Part shown: piece after piece, positions 10,721 to 19,189 of the stretch
Numbering within the stretch: the stretch's first letter is position 1
Layout of the letters: each line of letters begins with the position of its first letter
NCBI GenBank assembly: GCA_007127715.1
Contig: SKYU01000033.1
Coordinates: 1-45,258, forward strand
Reading direction: 5' to 3'
Source: Gammaproteobacteria bacterium
GTDB lineage: Bacteria > Pseudomonadota > Gammaproteobacteria > Steroidobacterales > PWYM01
DNA length: 45,258 nucleotides
Notes under the pieces: generated by a model
What the model saw: only the letters and a program-made list of their open reading frames with translations
What the model was told of the DNA's origin: nothing
Database searches by the model: none
Made by a program: the position numbers and the translations under genes

Positions 10721-12093
10721 CCCAGAAGCCTCGTGATGTCGTTGTAGAACGCGAAACTCATGATCACCAGCAGCATGGCCAGGCCGATCTGCTGGCAGAT
10801 CATCAGTGTGCGCTCCGAGAGCGGACTGCCTTTGACCCACTCCACAAGCTGGTAGATGATCTGACCGCCATCCAGCATCGGGATCGGCAGCAGATTCAGG
10901 ATGCCCAGGCTGATGCTGATGATGGCCAGGAAGTTCAGAAACGTACTCAGGCCCAGCACCAGACTGAAGCCCGCATACTGACCAATGCTGATCGGGCCGC
11001 TGATGTTACGCACCGAGACGTCCCCGGTCACCATCCGCCCCAGCATCCGCAGCGTCAACCCGGTCATGTCCCAGGTCCGGGTCCAGCCCTGCGCCAGTGC
11101 CGCGACCGGCCCGTAACGCTGTTCGGCACGCAGATGCTCCGCGAGTCCGCGCGCGTGGTCAAGGTTGATCTCGGCGCCGATCCGGCCGATCACCTGGCCG
11201 TCGGCCACCACGCTGTCGATCTCCAGCCAGGCGCGCTCGCGTTGCCCATCGCGCTGGAACACCACCTCGACGCGCTCGTCGGGGTGCGCACGCACGAAAC
11301 TGACCCAGTCGTTCCAGTCGGCAACGGGCTGGCCGTCGGCGGCGAGGATCTCGTCCCCCTCCTGCAGCCCGGCCCGGGCGGCGCTGCCCCCCGAGACCAG
11401 CGGCCCGAGCATGGCGGGCACCGAGGGCGACCAGGGTTCCAGGCCGAGCCCTGGCAGCAGCGCACCGGGTTCGGTCAGCCGTGATTCCATGCCGGCTACC
11501 GGAATCTCCACCAGCCGCGAGGGCGCGTCGGGCGCGGTCGCGACGGTCAGCCGGATCACCCCGTCGGAAAGCATGTCGTCGTACAGGGCGAGCATGACGC
11601 TCTCCCAGGTGGGCGTGCGGGTACCGCCGACCTCGAGGATCTGCTCGCGTTCCTGGAGTCCGGCACGGGCAGCGAGCGACTCTGCGGGCACAGGCCCGAG
11701 GACGGGCGTCACGCCTGGCACACCAACCATGAACATCATCCAGAAGGCGACCACGGCAAAGGCGAAGTTGGCCCCGGCACCGGCCAGCAGTACGGCAATA
11801 CGGTGGGGCACCGGACGATGGGTGAACGCGCGGCCCTGGTCCTCGGGAGCCACCGGACCCTCGCGCTCGTCGAGCAGCTTGACGTAGCCACCCAGGGGAA
11901 TCATCGACAGCCAGTACTCGGTGCGGTCGGCATCCCGGCCATGCCAGCGGACCAGCGGCCGGCCGAACCCGATCGAGAAACGCTCGACCTTGAACCCCAA
12001 CCGGCGTGCCACCCAGAAGTGCCCGTACTCATGCACGGCCACCAGCACGCCAATGGCGAGCAGAAAGGCGAACACCGAGATCAGGAAGCTCAC
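10717..12093 (-). CDS. rseP: Site-2 (RIP) zinc metalloprotease RseP
   Basis: HEYGH motif ([15 protein letters not shown]), PDZ domains, [11 protein letters not shown]. Confidence 0.97.
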   Translation of the reverse strand: MSFLISVFAFLLAIGVLVAVHEYGHFWVARRLGFKVERFSIGFGRPLVRWHGRDADRTEYWLSMIPLGGYVKLLDEREGPVAPEDQGRAFTHRPVPHRIAVLLAGAGANFAFAVVAFWMMFMVGVPGVTPVLGPVPAESLAARAGLQEREQILEVGGTRTPTWESVMLALYDDMLSDGVIRLTVATAPDAPSRLVEIPVAGMESRLTEPGALLPGLGLEPWSPSVPAMLGPLVSGGSAARAGLQEGDEILAADGQPVADWNDWVSFVRAHPDERVEVVFQRDGQRERAWLEIDSVVADGQVIGRIGAEINLDHARGLAEHLRAEQRYGPVAALAQGWTRTWDMTGLTLRMLGRMVTGDVSVRNISGPISIGQYAGFSLVLGLSTFLNFLAIISISLGILNLLPIPMLDGGQIIYQLVEWVKGSPLSERTLMICQQIGLAMLLVIMSFAFYNDITRLLG

Positions 12094-13283
12094 GCGCGCG
12101 CACCTTCCAGCCCGGCGATGAGGGTGCGCGCCTCGTCACGCGCGGCGGCATCGACGCCGCACACCTGCTCCAGCGAGATCACCGGCTCGGCGGGCAGGCT
12201 GTCGAGCACCCGGCCGACCACGCGGGCGATGTCGGTAAACCCCAGGGCGCCGTCGAGGAAGGCACCGACGGCCTCTTCGTTCGCGGCGTTGAGGATGGCC
12301 GGATGGGTGCCGCCCGCCCGGGCCGCCTCCCGCGCCAGACGCAGACACGGGAACCGGCGCTCGTCGGCCACGCGGAAGTCCAGTGGTGCCGCAGCCACCA
12401 GGTCCAGCCAGGGTGCACCGGAGCGGATGCGCTCCGGCCAGCCAAGGGCATGGGCGATGGGCGTGCGCATGTCCGGTGCACCGAGTTCCGCGAGCACCGA
12501 GCCGTCCTCGTACTCGACCATCGAGTGCACGATGCTCTGGGGATGAATCATCACGTCCACGCGCTCCGGGGGCATGTCGAACAGCCAGCAGGCCTCGATG
12601 ATCTCCAGGCCCTTGTTCATCATCGTCGCCGAGTCCACCGAGATCTTGCGCCCCATGCGCCAGTTGGGATGCGCGCAGGCCTCGTCCGGGGTGACCGTTG
12701 CCAGCCGCTCCAGCGGGGTCTCCAGGAACGGCCCGCCAGAGGCCGTCAGGATCAGCCGGCGCACACCCTGTGCTCCGCCGTTGCCGTTCGGCAGACACTG
12801 GAAGATGGCGTTGTGCTCGCTGTCGATCGGCACCAGTTCGCCACCGCCCTCGCGCACGGCCTCGATCAGCAGATGCCCGGCCATGACCAGCGACTCCTTG
12901 TTGGCGAGGAGCACCTGCCGGCCCGCCCGTGCCGCCGCGAGCGTCGGCAGCAGACCCGCCGCACCGACGATGGCCGCCATCACCCGCCCGACTTCGGGCA
13001 GTTCGACCACCTCGGTGAGCGCCGCCTCGCCCGCGAGCACCCGGGTCGGCAAGCCCGCCTGGGCGACTCTCGCGGCCAGGCGCGCCGCCGCCTCCTCTTC
13101 CACAAGGACCGCGAACGCCGGCCGATGTTCCATGCACTGCGCAAAAAGCCGTTCGTCGTCGCTGCGTGCCGTCAACGCCACCACCGGGAACCGCCCGGGG
13201 TTTTCCGCCACCACCGCGAGCGTATTCTCACCGATGCTGCCCGTGGCCCCCAGGATCACCAGTCCGTCACCGTGCATCTTCAC
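12090..13283 (-). CDS. dxr: 1-deoxy-D-xylulose 5-phosphate reductoisomerase
   Basis: [32 protein letters not shown]-like region, [19 protein letters not shown]. Confidence 0.98.
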   Translation of the reverse strand: MKMHGDGLVILGATGSIGENTLAVVAENPGRFPVVALTARSDDERLFAQCMEHRPAFAVLVEEEAAARLAARVAQAGLPTRVLAGEAALTEVVELPEVGRVMAAIVGAAGLLPTLAAARAGRQVLLANKESLVMAGHLLIEAVREGGGELVPIDSEHNAIFQCLPNGNGGAQGVRRLILTASGGPFLETPLERLATVTPDEACAHPNWRMGRKISVDSATMMNKGLEIIEACWLFDMPPERVDVMIHPQSIVHSMVEYEDGSVLAELGAPDMRTPIAHALGWPERIRSGAPWLDLVAAAPLDFRVADERRFPCLRLAREAARAGGTHPAILNAANEEAVGAFLDGALGFTDIARVVGRVLDSLPAEPVISLEQVCGVDAAARDEARTLIAGLEGARA

Positions 13284-14077
13284 CCCCCCAGCCAGCCGAG
13301 ACCCAGCAGGAACAGCGGCGCTGCGGCAGACAGGCTGTCGATACGATCAAGGATGCCCCCATGCCCCGGAAACAGTCGGCCACTGTCCTTCAGGCCGGCA
13401 TTGCGCTTGAACATCGACACCGTCAGGTCGCCGAGCACCGAAATCATCACCAGCGCCGGCGTCAGCAGCAGAAGCCCCGCCAACGGCAGGGACAGCCAGT
13501 GTGCTCCCGCGGCCGCCACCAGCGTCGCGGCGACCAGCCCTCCGAGCACGCCCTCCCAGGTCTTGCCCGGACTGACCTGCGGCGCGAGTTTCACCCGTCC
13601 GAACGCCCGACCCGCGAAATAGGCCCCGATGTCAGCCGCCCAGACGATGACCAGCAACAGCAGCACCAGCAGCGGGCCATCGCCCGGCCGCGTCACCAGT
13701 ACGCTCAGCACCAGCCAAAGCGGCAACAACACCGCCAGCCCGCACAGGGCCGCGAGCTGCTGGCCGATGGGCCGGGGGAAACGCAGCACCCAGGCGAAAG
13801 CCAGCCCCCACCACGCCAGCGCAACCCACAGCAGCGGCCGCGGGTCGGTGGTCAGCTCGGTGGTGAGCAACACCAGCACACCTGCCAGGCCCACCAGGCC
13901 CACGTAGGCCACGCGCGGCAGCGTCCGCACCAGCCCGAGGAAACGGCTCCACTCCCACGCGCCCGCCAGCACCGCCGCGGCCACCGCCAACGCAGCGGCC
14001 ACCGGCGGCAGCACGAACAGCACCACCAGAAGAACCGCGACCAGGATGATCGCGGTGACTACACGGGCGCGCAGCAT
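13280..14077 (-). CDS. cdsA: Phosphatidate cytidylyltransferase
   Basis: Multi-[18 protein letters not shown] and [10 protein letters not shown] near C-terminus. Confidence 0.95.
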   Translation of the reverse strand: MLRARVVTAIILVAVLLVVLFVLPPVAAALAVAAAVLAGAWEWSRFLGLVRTLPRVAYVGLVGLAGVLVLLTTELTTDPRPLLWVALAWWGLAFAWVLRFPRPIGQQLAALCGLAVLLPLWLVLSVLVTRPGDGPLLVLLLLVIVWAADIGAYFAGRAFGRVKLAPQVSPGKTWEGVLGGLVAATLVAAAGAHWLSLPLAGLLLLTPALVMISVLGDLTVSMFKRNAGLKDSGRLFPGHGGILDRIDSLSAAAPLFLLGLGWLGG

Positions 14078-14078
14078 G

Positions 14079-14855
14079 TCAGCGGCTGGCCTCCGTCACC
14101 TGCGGCAGTGCGTCGGCCTGCAGCTGCTCGTCGGTGCGGCCGAAGCGGCGGCGGCGGGCCGCGAACTCGGCCAGCGCCGCGTCGAAGTCCCCGGTGGTGA
14201 ACGCCGGCCAGAGCCGGGGCGTGAAATAGAGCTCGGCGTAGGCCAGATCCCAGAGCAGGAAGTTGCTGATGCGCTGTTCGCCGCCGGTACGGATCAGCAG
14301 GTCCACCCCCGGGAGACCGGCCAGCGCACGCTGGTCCTCGAATACGGCCTGGTCGATCGCCTCCGGCGACAGCTCACCGCGGGCCACCCGCTGGGCGAGC
14401 CCGCGCGCGGCCTGGACCATGTCCCACTGGCCACCGTAGGCCGCGGCCACCACCAGCACCAGACCGGTATTCTCGCGGGTGCGCATCTCGGCGGCGGACA
14501 GACGCTGCTGCAGTGCCGGTGCCAGGCGCTCGCGCTCACCGATGAACCGCAGCCGCACACGATTGGCATGCAGCTCGTCGAGTTCCCGGTCCAGGGCCTC
14601 GAGAAACAGCGTCATCAGGCGCGAGACCTCCTCGCGCGGCCTGCGCCAGTTCTCGCTGCTGAAGGCGAACAGGGTCAGCACCTTCACGCCACGGCGCGCC
14701 GCCTGCTCCACGCACTGGCGCACCGGGCGCACGCCGGCGCTGTGACCGGCATGCCGGGGAAGCCCGCGGGCGCGTGCCCAACGACCGTTGCCATCCATGA
14801 TGATGGCCACGTGCGCCGGGACAGCGCCGCCGTTCGCGCCGTGTTCCGTGCTCAC
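14079..14855 (-). CDS. uppS: Undecaprenyl pyrophosphate synthase
   Basis: HVAIIMDGNGRWARARGLPRHAGHSAGV, LIRTGGEQRISNFLLWDLAYAELYFTP. Confidence 0.98.
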   Translation of the reverse strand: MSTEHGANGGAVPAHVAIIMDGNGRWARARGLPRHAGHSAGVRPVRQCVEQAARRGVKVLTLFAFSSENWRRPREEVSRLMTLFLEALDRELDELHANRVRLRFIGERERLAPALQQRLSAAEMRTRENTGLVLVVAAAYGGQWDMVQAARGLAQRVARGELSPEAIDQAVFEDQRALAGLPGVDLLIRTGGEQRISNFLLWDLAYAELYFTPRLWPAFTTGDFDAALAEFAARRRRFGRTDEQLQADALPQVTEASR

Positions 14856-14889
14856 CCGGTGCTCCCCTGAAGACCGGCGCCCAAGGCGC

Positions 14890-15468
14890 TCAGATCTCCA
14901 TCAGCTCGGCTTCCTTCTCGGCCAGCACCTCGTCGATCTCCGCGACGAAGCGATCGGTCAGCTTCTGGATCTCCTCCTGGGCACGGCGCTCGTCGTCCTC
15001 GCTGATGAGCTTTTCCTTCTGCAGCTCCTTGAGGTCGCCGATGGCATCGCGACGGATGTTGCGCACGGCGACGCGGCCGCCCTCGGCCTCGTTGCGCACG
15101 ATGCGCGTGAGATCGCGCCGTCGCTGCTCGGTGAGCGGCGGCAGCGGCACCCGGATCACCATCCCCGCCGAATTCGGCGTCAGGCCGAGGTCGGAATCGA
15201 TGATGGCCTTCTCGACCACCGCGACCATGGGCTTCTCCCAGGGCGCCACGGCCAGCGTGCGGGCATCTTCCACGGTGATGTTCGCGACCTGGCGCAGCGG
15301 GACGCTCGAACCGTAGTACTCGACGCTGAGCGATTCGAGCAGGCTGGGATGGGCGCGCCCCGTGCGCACCTTGCGCAGGTCGTTACGCAGCGACTCCACG
15401 CTTTTTTTCATGCGCGTAGCGGCGTCTTTCTTGATGTCTTCGATCATGCCTGTGTCTCCGCTGGACAT
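14890..15468 (-). CDS. frr: Ribosome recycling factor
   Basis: [39 protein letters not shown]; 192 aa. Confidence 0.98.
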   Translation of the reverse strand: MSSGDTGMIEDIKKDAATRMKKSVESLRNDLRKVRTGRAHPSLLESLSVEYYGSSVPLRQVANITVEDARTLAVAPWEKPMVAVVEKAIIDSDLGLTPNSAGMVIRVPLPPLTEQRRRDLTRIVRNEAEGGRVAVRNIRRDAIGDLKELQKEKLISEDDERRAQEEIQKLTDRFVAEIDEVLAEKEAELMEI

Positions 15469-15489
15469 CCGGGTCCGGCCCGGCGGGGG

Positions 15490-16215
15490 TCATCCGTTCG
15501 CCACCTGGCTCCCGATCGGCTCGCCCAGCATCATGCGCATCAGGTCGCCCTCCCGGTTCAGGTTGAATACCTGCAGCGGGAGATCGTTGTCCCGGCACAT
15601 GACGATGGCGGTGGCGTCCATCACCTGGAGATCCTCGCGCAGCACGCGCTCGAAGGACAGTGAGGGGTAGTGCTCGGCATCGGGGTAGCGCACAGGATCG
15701 CGGCTGTAGATGCCGTCGACCTTGGTCGCCTTGATCAGCACGTCCGCACCGATCTCGATGGCCCGCAGGCTGGCGGCGGTATCGGTAGTGAAAAACGGGT
15801 TGCCGGTGCCGGCCGCGAAGATCACCACGCGGTTCTTCTCGAGATGGCGGATGGCACGTCGGCGAATGTAGTCCTCGCAGACTTCGTGGATCTTCAGTGC
15901 GGACATCACCCGGGCATACACGCCGAGCCGCTCGAGCGCATCCTGCAGGGCCAGGGAATTGATGACCGTGGCCAGCATGCCCATGTGATCACCGGTCACC
16001 CGGTCCATGCCGCCCTCGGCCAGCCCGGCGCCGCGGAAGATGTTGCCGCCGCCGATCACCACCCCGACCTGCACGCCCAGGGCACGCACTTCGCTGATCT
16101 CGCGGGCCACCCGGCGGATCATCGCCGGGTCGATCCCGTAATCCATTTCGCCCAGCAGCGCCTCGCCACTGAGCTTGAGCAGGATCCGGCGGTAGACAGG
16201 CTGGGCGTCGGTCAT
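15490..16215 (-). CDS. pyrH: Uridylate kinase
   Basis: [60 protein letters not shown]. Confidence 0.98.
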   Translation of the reverse strand: MTDAQPVYRRILLKLSGEALLGEMDYGIDPAMIRRVAREISEVRALGVQVGVVIGGGNIFRGAGLAEGGMDRVTGDHMGMLATVINSLALQDALERLGVYARVMSALKIHEVCEDYIRRRAIRHLEKNRVVIFAAGTGNPFFTTDTAASLRAIEIGADVLIKATKVDGIYSRDPVRYPDAEHYPSLSFERVLREDLQVMDATAIVMCRDNDLPLQVFNLNREGDLMRMMLGEPIGSQVANG

Positions 16216-16224
16216 GGCGTCCTC

Positions 16225-16247
16225 TCGGCTGGCGGCATTCTAGCCGA
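16225..16247 (-). repeat. Inverted repeat in tsf-pyrH gap
   Basis: TCGGCT-(11 nt)-AGCCGA, 6-bp perfect arms between tsf stop and pyrH start. Confidence 0.4.
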
Positions 16248-16263
16248 TCCGGAAGCGTCTGCG

Positions 16264-17133
16264 TCAGCCGCCGCGCACCTGGGCCATGACCTCTTCGACG
16301 AAATTGTCCTGCTTCTTCTCGATGCCCTCGCCCACCTCGAAGCGCACGAAACCGTGCACCGAGGCGCCCGCAGCCTTCAGCAGCTTCTCGACCTTGACAT
16401 CGGGATCCTTGACGAAAGGCTGACCGAGCAGCGTGATCTCCCCCAGGTACTTGCGCACCCGGCCCTCGACCATCTTCTGCACGATCTCCTCGGGCTTGCC
16501 TTCCTGGCGGGCCTGCTCGAGCAGGATCTCGCGCTCCTTGGCGAGTACCTCCGGGTCGACCTGGTCGGCTGAGACGCAGGCCGGATTGGTGGCGGCCACA
16601 TGCATTGCCAGATCCTTCGCCAGCGCCTCATCACCACCTTCGACGTCGATCACCACGCCGATCCGGGCGCCGTGCACGTAGCTGGCCAGCTGACCTGCCG
16701 GCTCGACCACCGTGAACCGGCGCACGCCGATGTTCTCGCCGATCTTGGCCACCAGGTCGGTGCGCCGCTGCTCGAGCGTCGTGCCGTCGACGTCCTGCGC
16801 CATCAGCGCGGCGACGTCCGCCGGGCGGCCGGTCAGCACGGCCTGGGCCACCAGCTCGGCGAAGCCCGTGAAATTGTCGTCGTTGGCGACGAAGTCGGTT
16901 TCGCAGTTGATCTCGACGATCACGGCGGCGCCGTCGTGCTCGTGCACCACGATGCGGCCCTCGGCCGCCACGCGCCCGGCTTTCTTGTCGGCTTTTGCCT
17001 GGCCGGACTTGCGCAGGACCTCTACGGCCTGCTCCAGGTCACCACCGGCCTCCACCAGTGCCTTCTTGCACTCCATCATGCCGGCGCCGGTGCGCTCGCG
17101 CAGGGCCTTCACTTGTGCTGCGGAAATCGCCAT
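16264..17133 (-). CDS. tsf: Elongation factor Ts
   Basis: [37 protein letters not shown]. Confidence 0.98.
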   Translation of the reverse strand: MAISAAQVKALRERTGAGMMECKKALVEAGGDLEQAVEVLRKSGQAKADKKAGRVAAEGRIVVHEHDGAAVIVEINCETDFVANDDNFTGFAELVAQAVLTGRPADVAALMAQDVDGTTLEQRRTDLVAKIGENIGVRRFTVVEPAGQLASYVHGARIGVVIDVEGGDEALAKDLAMHVAATNPACVSADQVDPEVLAKEREILLEQARQEGKPEEIVQKMVEGRVRKYLGEITLLGQPFVKDPDVKVEKLLKAAGASVHGFVRFEVGEGIEKKQDNFVEEVMAQVRGG

Positions 17134-17195
17134 TGCTCATCATCCTCGTCAATCGGTACTGCCCGGGCCTGCGAGAGCTCGGGCGCGAATCGGGG

Positions 17196-17225
17196 GCAGG
17201 CCGGCGCCGGCTGCGCCGGCCCTGC
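17196..17225 (-). terminator. GC-rich hairpin in rpsB-tsf intergenic region (candidate attenuator)
   Basis: GCAGGCCGGCGC-cggct-GCGCCGGCcCTGC, near-perfect 12-bp stem with one extra C, 16 nt after rpsB stop; no U-tract. Confidence 0.4.
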
Positions 17226-17241
17226 GGCCGGATGCCAGGGC

Positions 17242-18168
17242 TCAATTCGCCTCGGCACCCTCCCCGGCGGGGGCATCGCCCGCAGGCGCCTCCGCTGCGG
17301 GCGTCTCCGCTGCCGGAGCATCGGCCTTCGGGGCCGGGGCATCGGCCTTCGGGGTGGCCGGGGCGGCCTCGCTCCTGCCGGCGCCTCCACCGGTCTTGCG
17401 GCGTCGCCCACGGGCGGCATCGGCGCGGGGCTTGCCCTGCTCGTCGAGCTCCACGAAGTCGTCGTCACTGGTCGCCACCTGCGGCACGGCGGCACGGCCG
17501 TCGAGCACCGCATCGGACACCCCGCGGGTGTACAGCTGGATAGCGCGCATGGCGTCATCGTTGCCCGGGATCGGGTAGTCGATGGTCTCGGGCGAGCAGT
17601 TGGTATCCACCACCGCGACGACCGGAATCCCGAGCTTGGCCGCCTCGCGCAGCGCGATGTCCTCGTGCCCGACGTCAATGATGAACAGCGCGTCCGGCAG
17701 GGCGCCCATGTCCTTGATGCCGCCGAGACTGCGCTCAAGCTTGTCCATCTCGCGACGGAGCATGAGCACTTCCTTCTTGGTCAGCTGCTCGAAGGTGCCG
17801 TTTTCCTGCATCTCGGCGAGCTCCTGCAGGCGGCGGATCGACTGGCGGATGGTCTTGAAGTTGGTCAGCATGCCGCCGAGCCAGCGGTGGCTGACGAACG
17901 GCATGCCGCAACGCTCGGCCTCGGCGCGGATCGCCTCGCGCGCGGCCCGCTTGGTGCCCACGAACAGCAGGGTGCCGCCGTCCGCGGCCAGCTTCTTCAC
18001 GAAGCCCATGGCGTCGCGGTATAGAGGCAGCGACTTCTCGAGATTGATGATGTGGATCTTGTTACGTTCGCCGAAGATGAACGGCGCCATCTTCGGGTTC
18101 CAGTAACGGGTCTGGTGGCCGAAGTGCACGCCGGCCTCCAGCATCTGGCGCATGGATACGTCTGTCAC
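17242..18168 (-). CDS. rpsB: 30S ribosomal protein S2, with Ala/Pro-rich C-terminal tail
   Basis: [44 protein letters not shown] start ([10 protein letters not shown]) preceded by AGGAG; tail [36 protein letters not shown]. Confidence 0.97.
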   Translation of the reverse strand: MTDVSMRQMLEAGVHFGHQTRYWNPKMAPFIFGERNKIHIINLEKSLPLYRDAMGFVKKLAADGGTLLFVGTKRAAREAIRAEAERCGMPFVSHRWLGGMLTNFKTIRQSIRRLQELAEMQENGTFEQLTKKEVLMLRREMDKLERSLGGIKDMGALPDALFIIDVGHEDIALREAAKLGIPVVAVVDTNCSPETIDYPIPGNDDAMRAIQLYTRGVSDAVLDGRAAVPQVATSDDDFVELDEQGKPRADAARGRRRKTGGGAGRSEAAPATPKADAPAPKADAPAAETPAAEAPAGDAPAGEGAEAN

Positions 18169-18212
18169 GTTGTGTCTCCTCGGGTTAAGCCTCCACGAGC
18201 CCCATGTCGCAA

Positions 18213-18234
18213 CCCGGGAGCGTGAACGCCCGGG
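18213..18234 (-). promoter_or_regulatory. Hairpin in rpsB 5' leader, candidate part of S2 autoregulatory leader
   Basis: cccggg-ag-cgt-ga-acg-cccggg stem, about 45 nt upstream of the rpsB GTG on the minus strand. Confidence 0.4.
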
Positions 18235-18302
18235 CACCCGGCGGCATGTGCCGGCCCGTGTGTGGAGTGGTTTGGATTTCAGATTGCCTTGCAGGCGGCG
18301 GC

Positions 18303-18332
18303 TTTATACCATGGGCTGCTTTGTCATCACAA
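18303..18332 (-). promoter_or_regulatory. Candidate sigma70 promoter for rpsB
   Basis: Minus strand TTGTGA (18332-18327), 18-nt spacer, TATAAA (18308-18303) followed by GCCGCCGCC-rich discriminator/leader. Confidence 0.55.
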
Positions 18333-18336
18333 TGAC
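18323..18336. repeat. Inverted repeat overlapping candidate rpsB -35
   Basis: gtcat-caca-atgac, 5-bp perfect arms. Confidence 0.5.
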
Positions 18337-18406
18337 TTGCGCCGGGTCCGGCGCGGGCGGTGGGATTGACAACAGGCCGGCCGGGCAGGCGTCAGGGATA
18401 GAGGGC

Positions 18407-19180
18407 ATGGAGGCATCGGTTCACATCAAGTCACCGGAGGAGCAGGCGCTCATGCGGGTGGCCGGGCGGCTTGCCGCCGAGGTGCTCGACATGATCGGTG
18501 AACATGTCCGTCCGGGCGTGACCACCGCCGAACTTGACGCGATCTGCCACGATTACATCGTCAACACCCAGGGGGCGGTCCCTGCGCCACTCAACTACCG
18601 TGGCTTCCCGAAGTCGATCTGCACATCGGTCAACCATGTCGTCTGCCACGGCATCCCGGGCGACCGGCGCCTGCGCGACGGCGACATCGTCAACATCGAC
18701 ATCACCGTCATCAAGGACGGCTTCCACGGCGACACCAGCCGCATGTTCTACGTCGGCGAGCCTCCGGTGGTCGGCCGACGGGTCTCGGAAATCGCTCACG
18801 AGGCCATGTGCCGAGGTATTGCCATGGTCAGGCCCGGCGCGCGCCTCGGTGACATCGGCCACGCCATCCAGAGCTTCGTCGAGGCCGAGCGCTGCTCGGT
18901 GGTGCGGGAATACTGCGGTCACGGCATCGGCCGGGTGTTTCACGAGGACCCGCAGGTGCTGCATTACGGCCAGCCCGACACCGGGCTCGAGCTCGTGCCT
19001 GGCATGACCTTCACCATCGAACCCATGGTCAACGCCGGCCGCCGCCACGTGAAGCTGCTGCGCGACGGCTGGACGGTGGTGACCAAGGACCACTCGCTGT
19101 CGGCGCAGTGGGAGCATACCGTGCTGGTCACAGAGGACGGCCACGAGGTGCTCACGCTGGGCGCCAGCGGCCAGGTCTAG
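18407..19180 (+). CDS. map: Methionine aminopeptidase, type I
   Basis: EEQALMRVAGRLAAEVLDMI, NHVVCHGIPGDRRLRDGDIVNIDITV, YCGHGIGRVFHEDPQVLHYG; divergent from rpsB. Confidence 0.98.
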   Translation: MEASVHIKSPEEQALMRVAGRLAAEVLDMIGEHVRPGVTTAELDAICHDYIVNTQGAVPAPLNYRGFPKSICTSVNHVVCHGIPGDRRLRDGDIVNIDITVIKDGFHGDTSRMFYVGEPPVVGRRVSEIAHEAMCRGIAMVRPGARLGDIGHAIQSFVEAERCSVVREYCGHGIGRVFHEDPQVLHYGQPDTGLELVPGMTFTIEPMVNAGRRHVKLLRDGWTVVTKDHSLSAQWEHTVLVTEDGHEVLTLGASGQV

Positions 19181-19189
19181 GCGCGTCGC

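Noticed and set aside
8891-10747. 618-aa plus-strand ORF antisense to bamA
   Set aside because: In register with bamA codons; explained by scarcity of TTA/CTA/TCA in bamA.
17281-17400. Short direct repeats in rpsB 3' end considered as a CRISPR-like or mobile repeat
   Set aside because: They are in-frame 21-bp units encoding the S2 tail; no spacers or cas genes.
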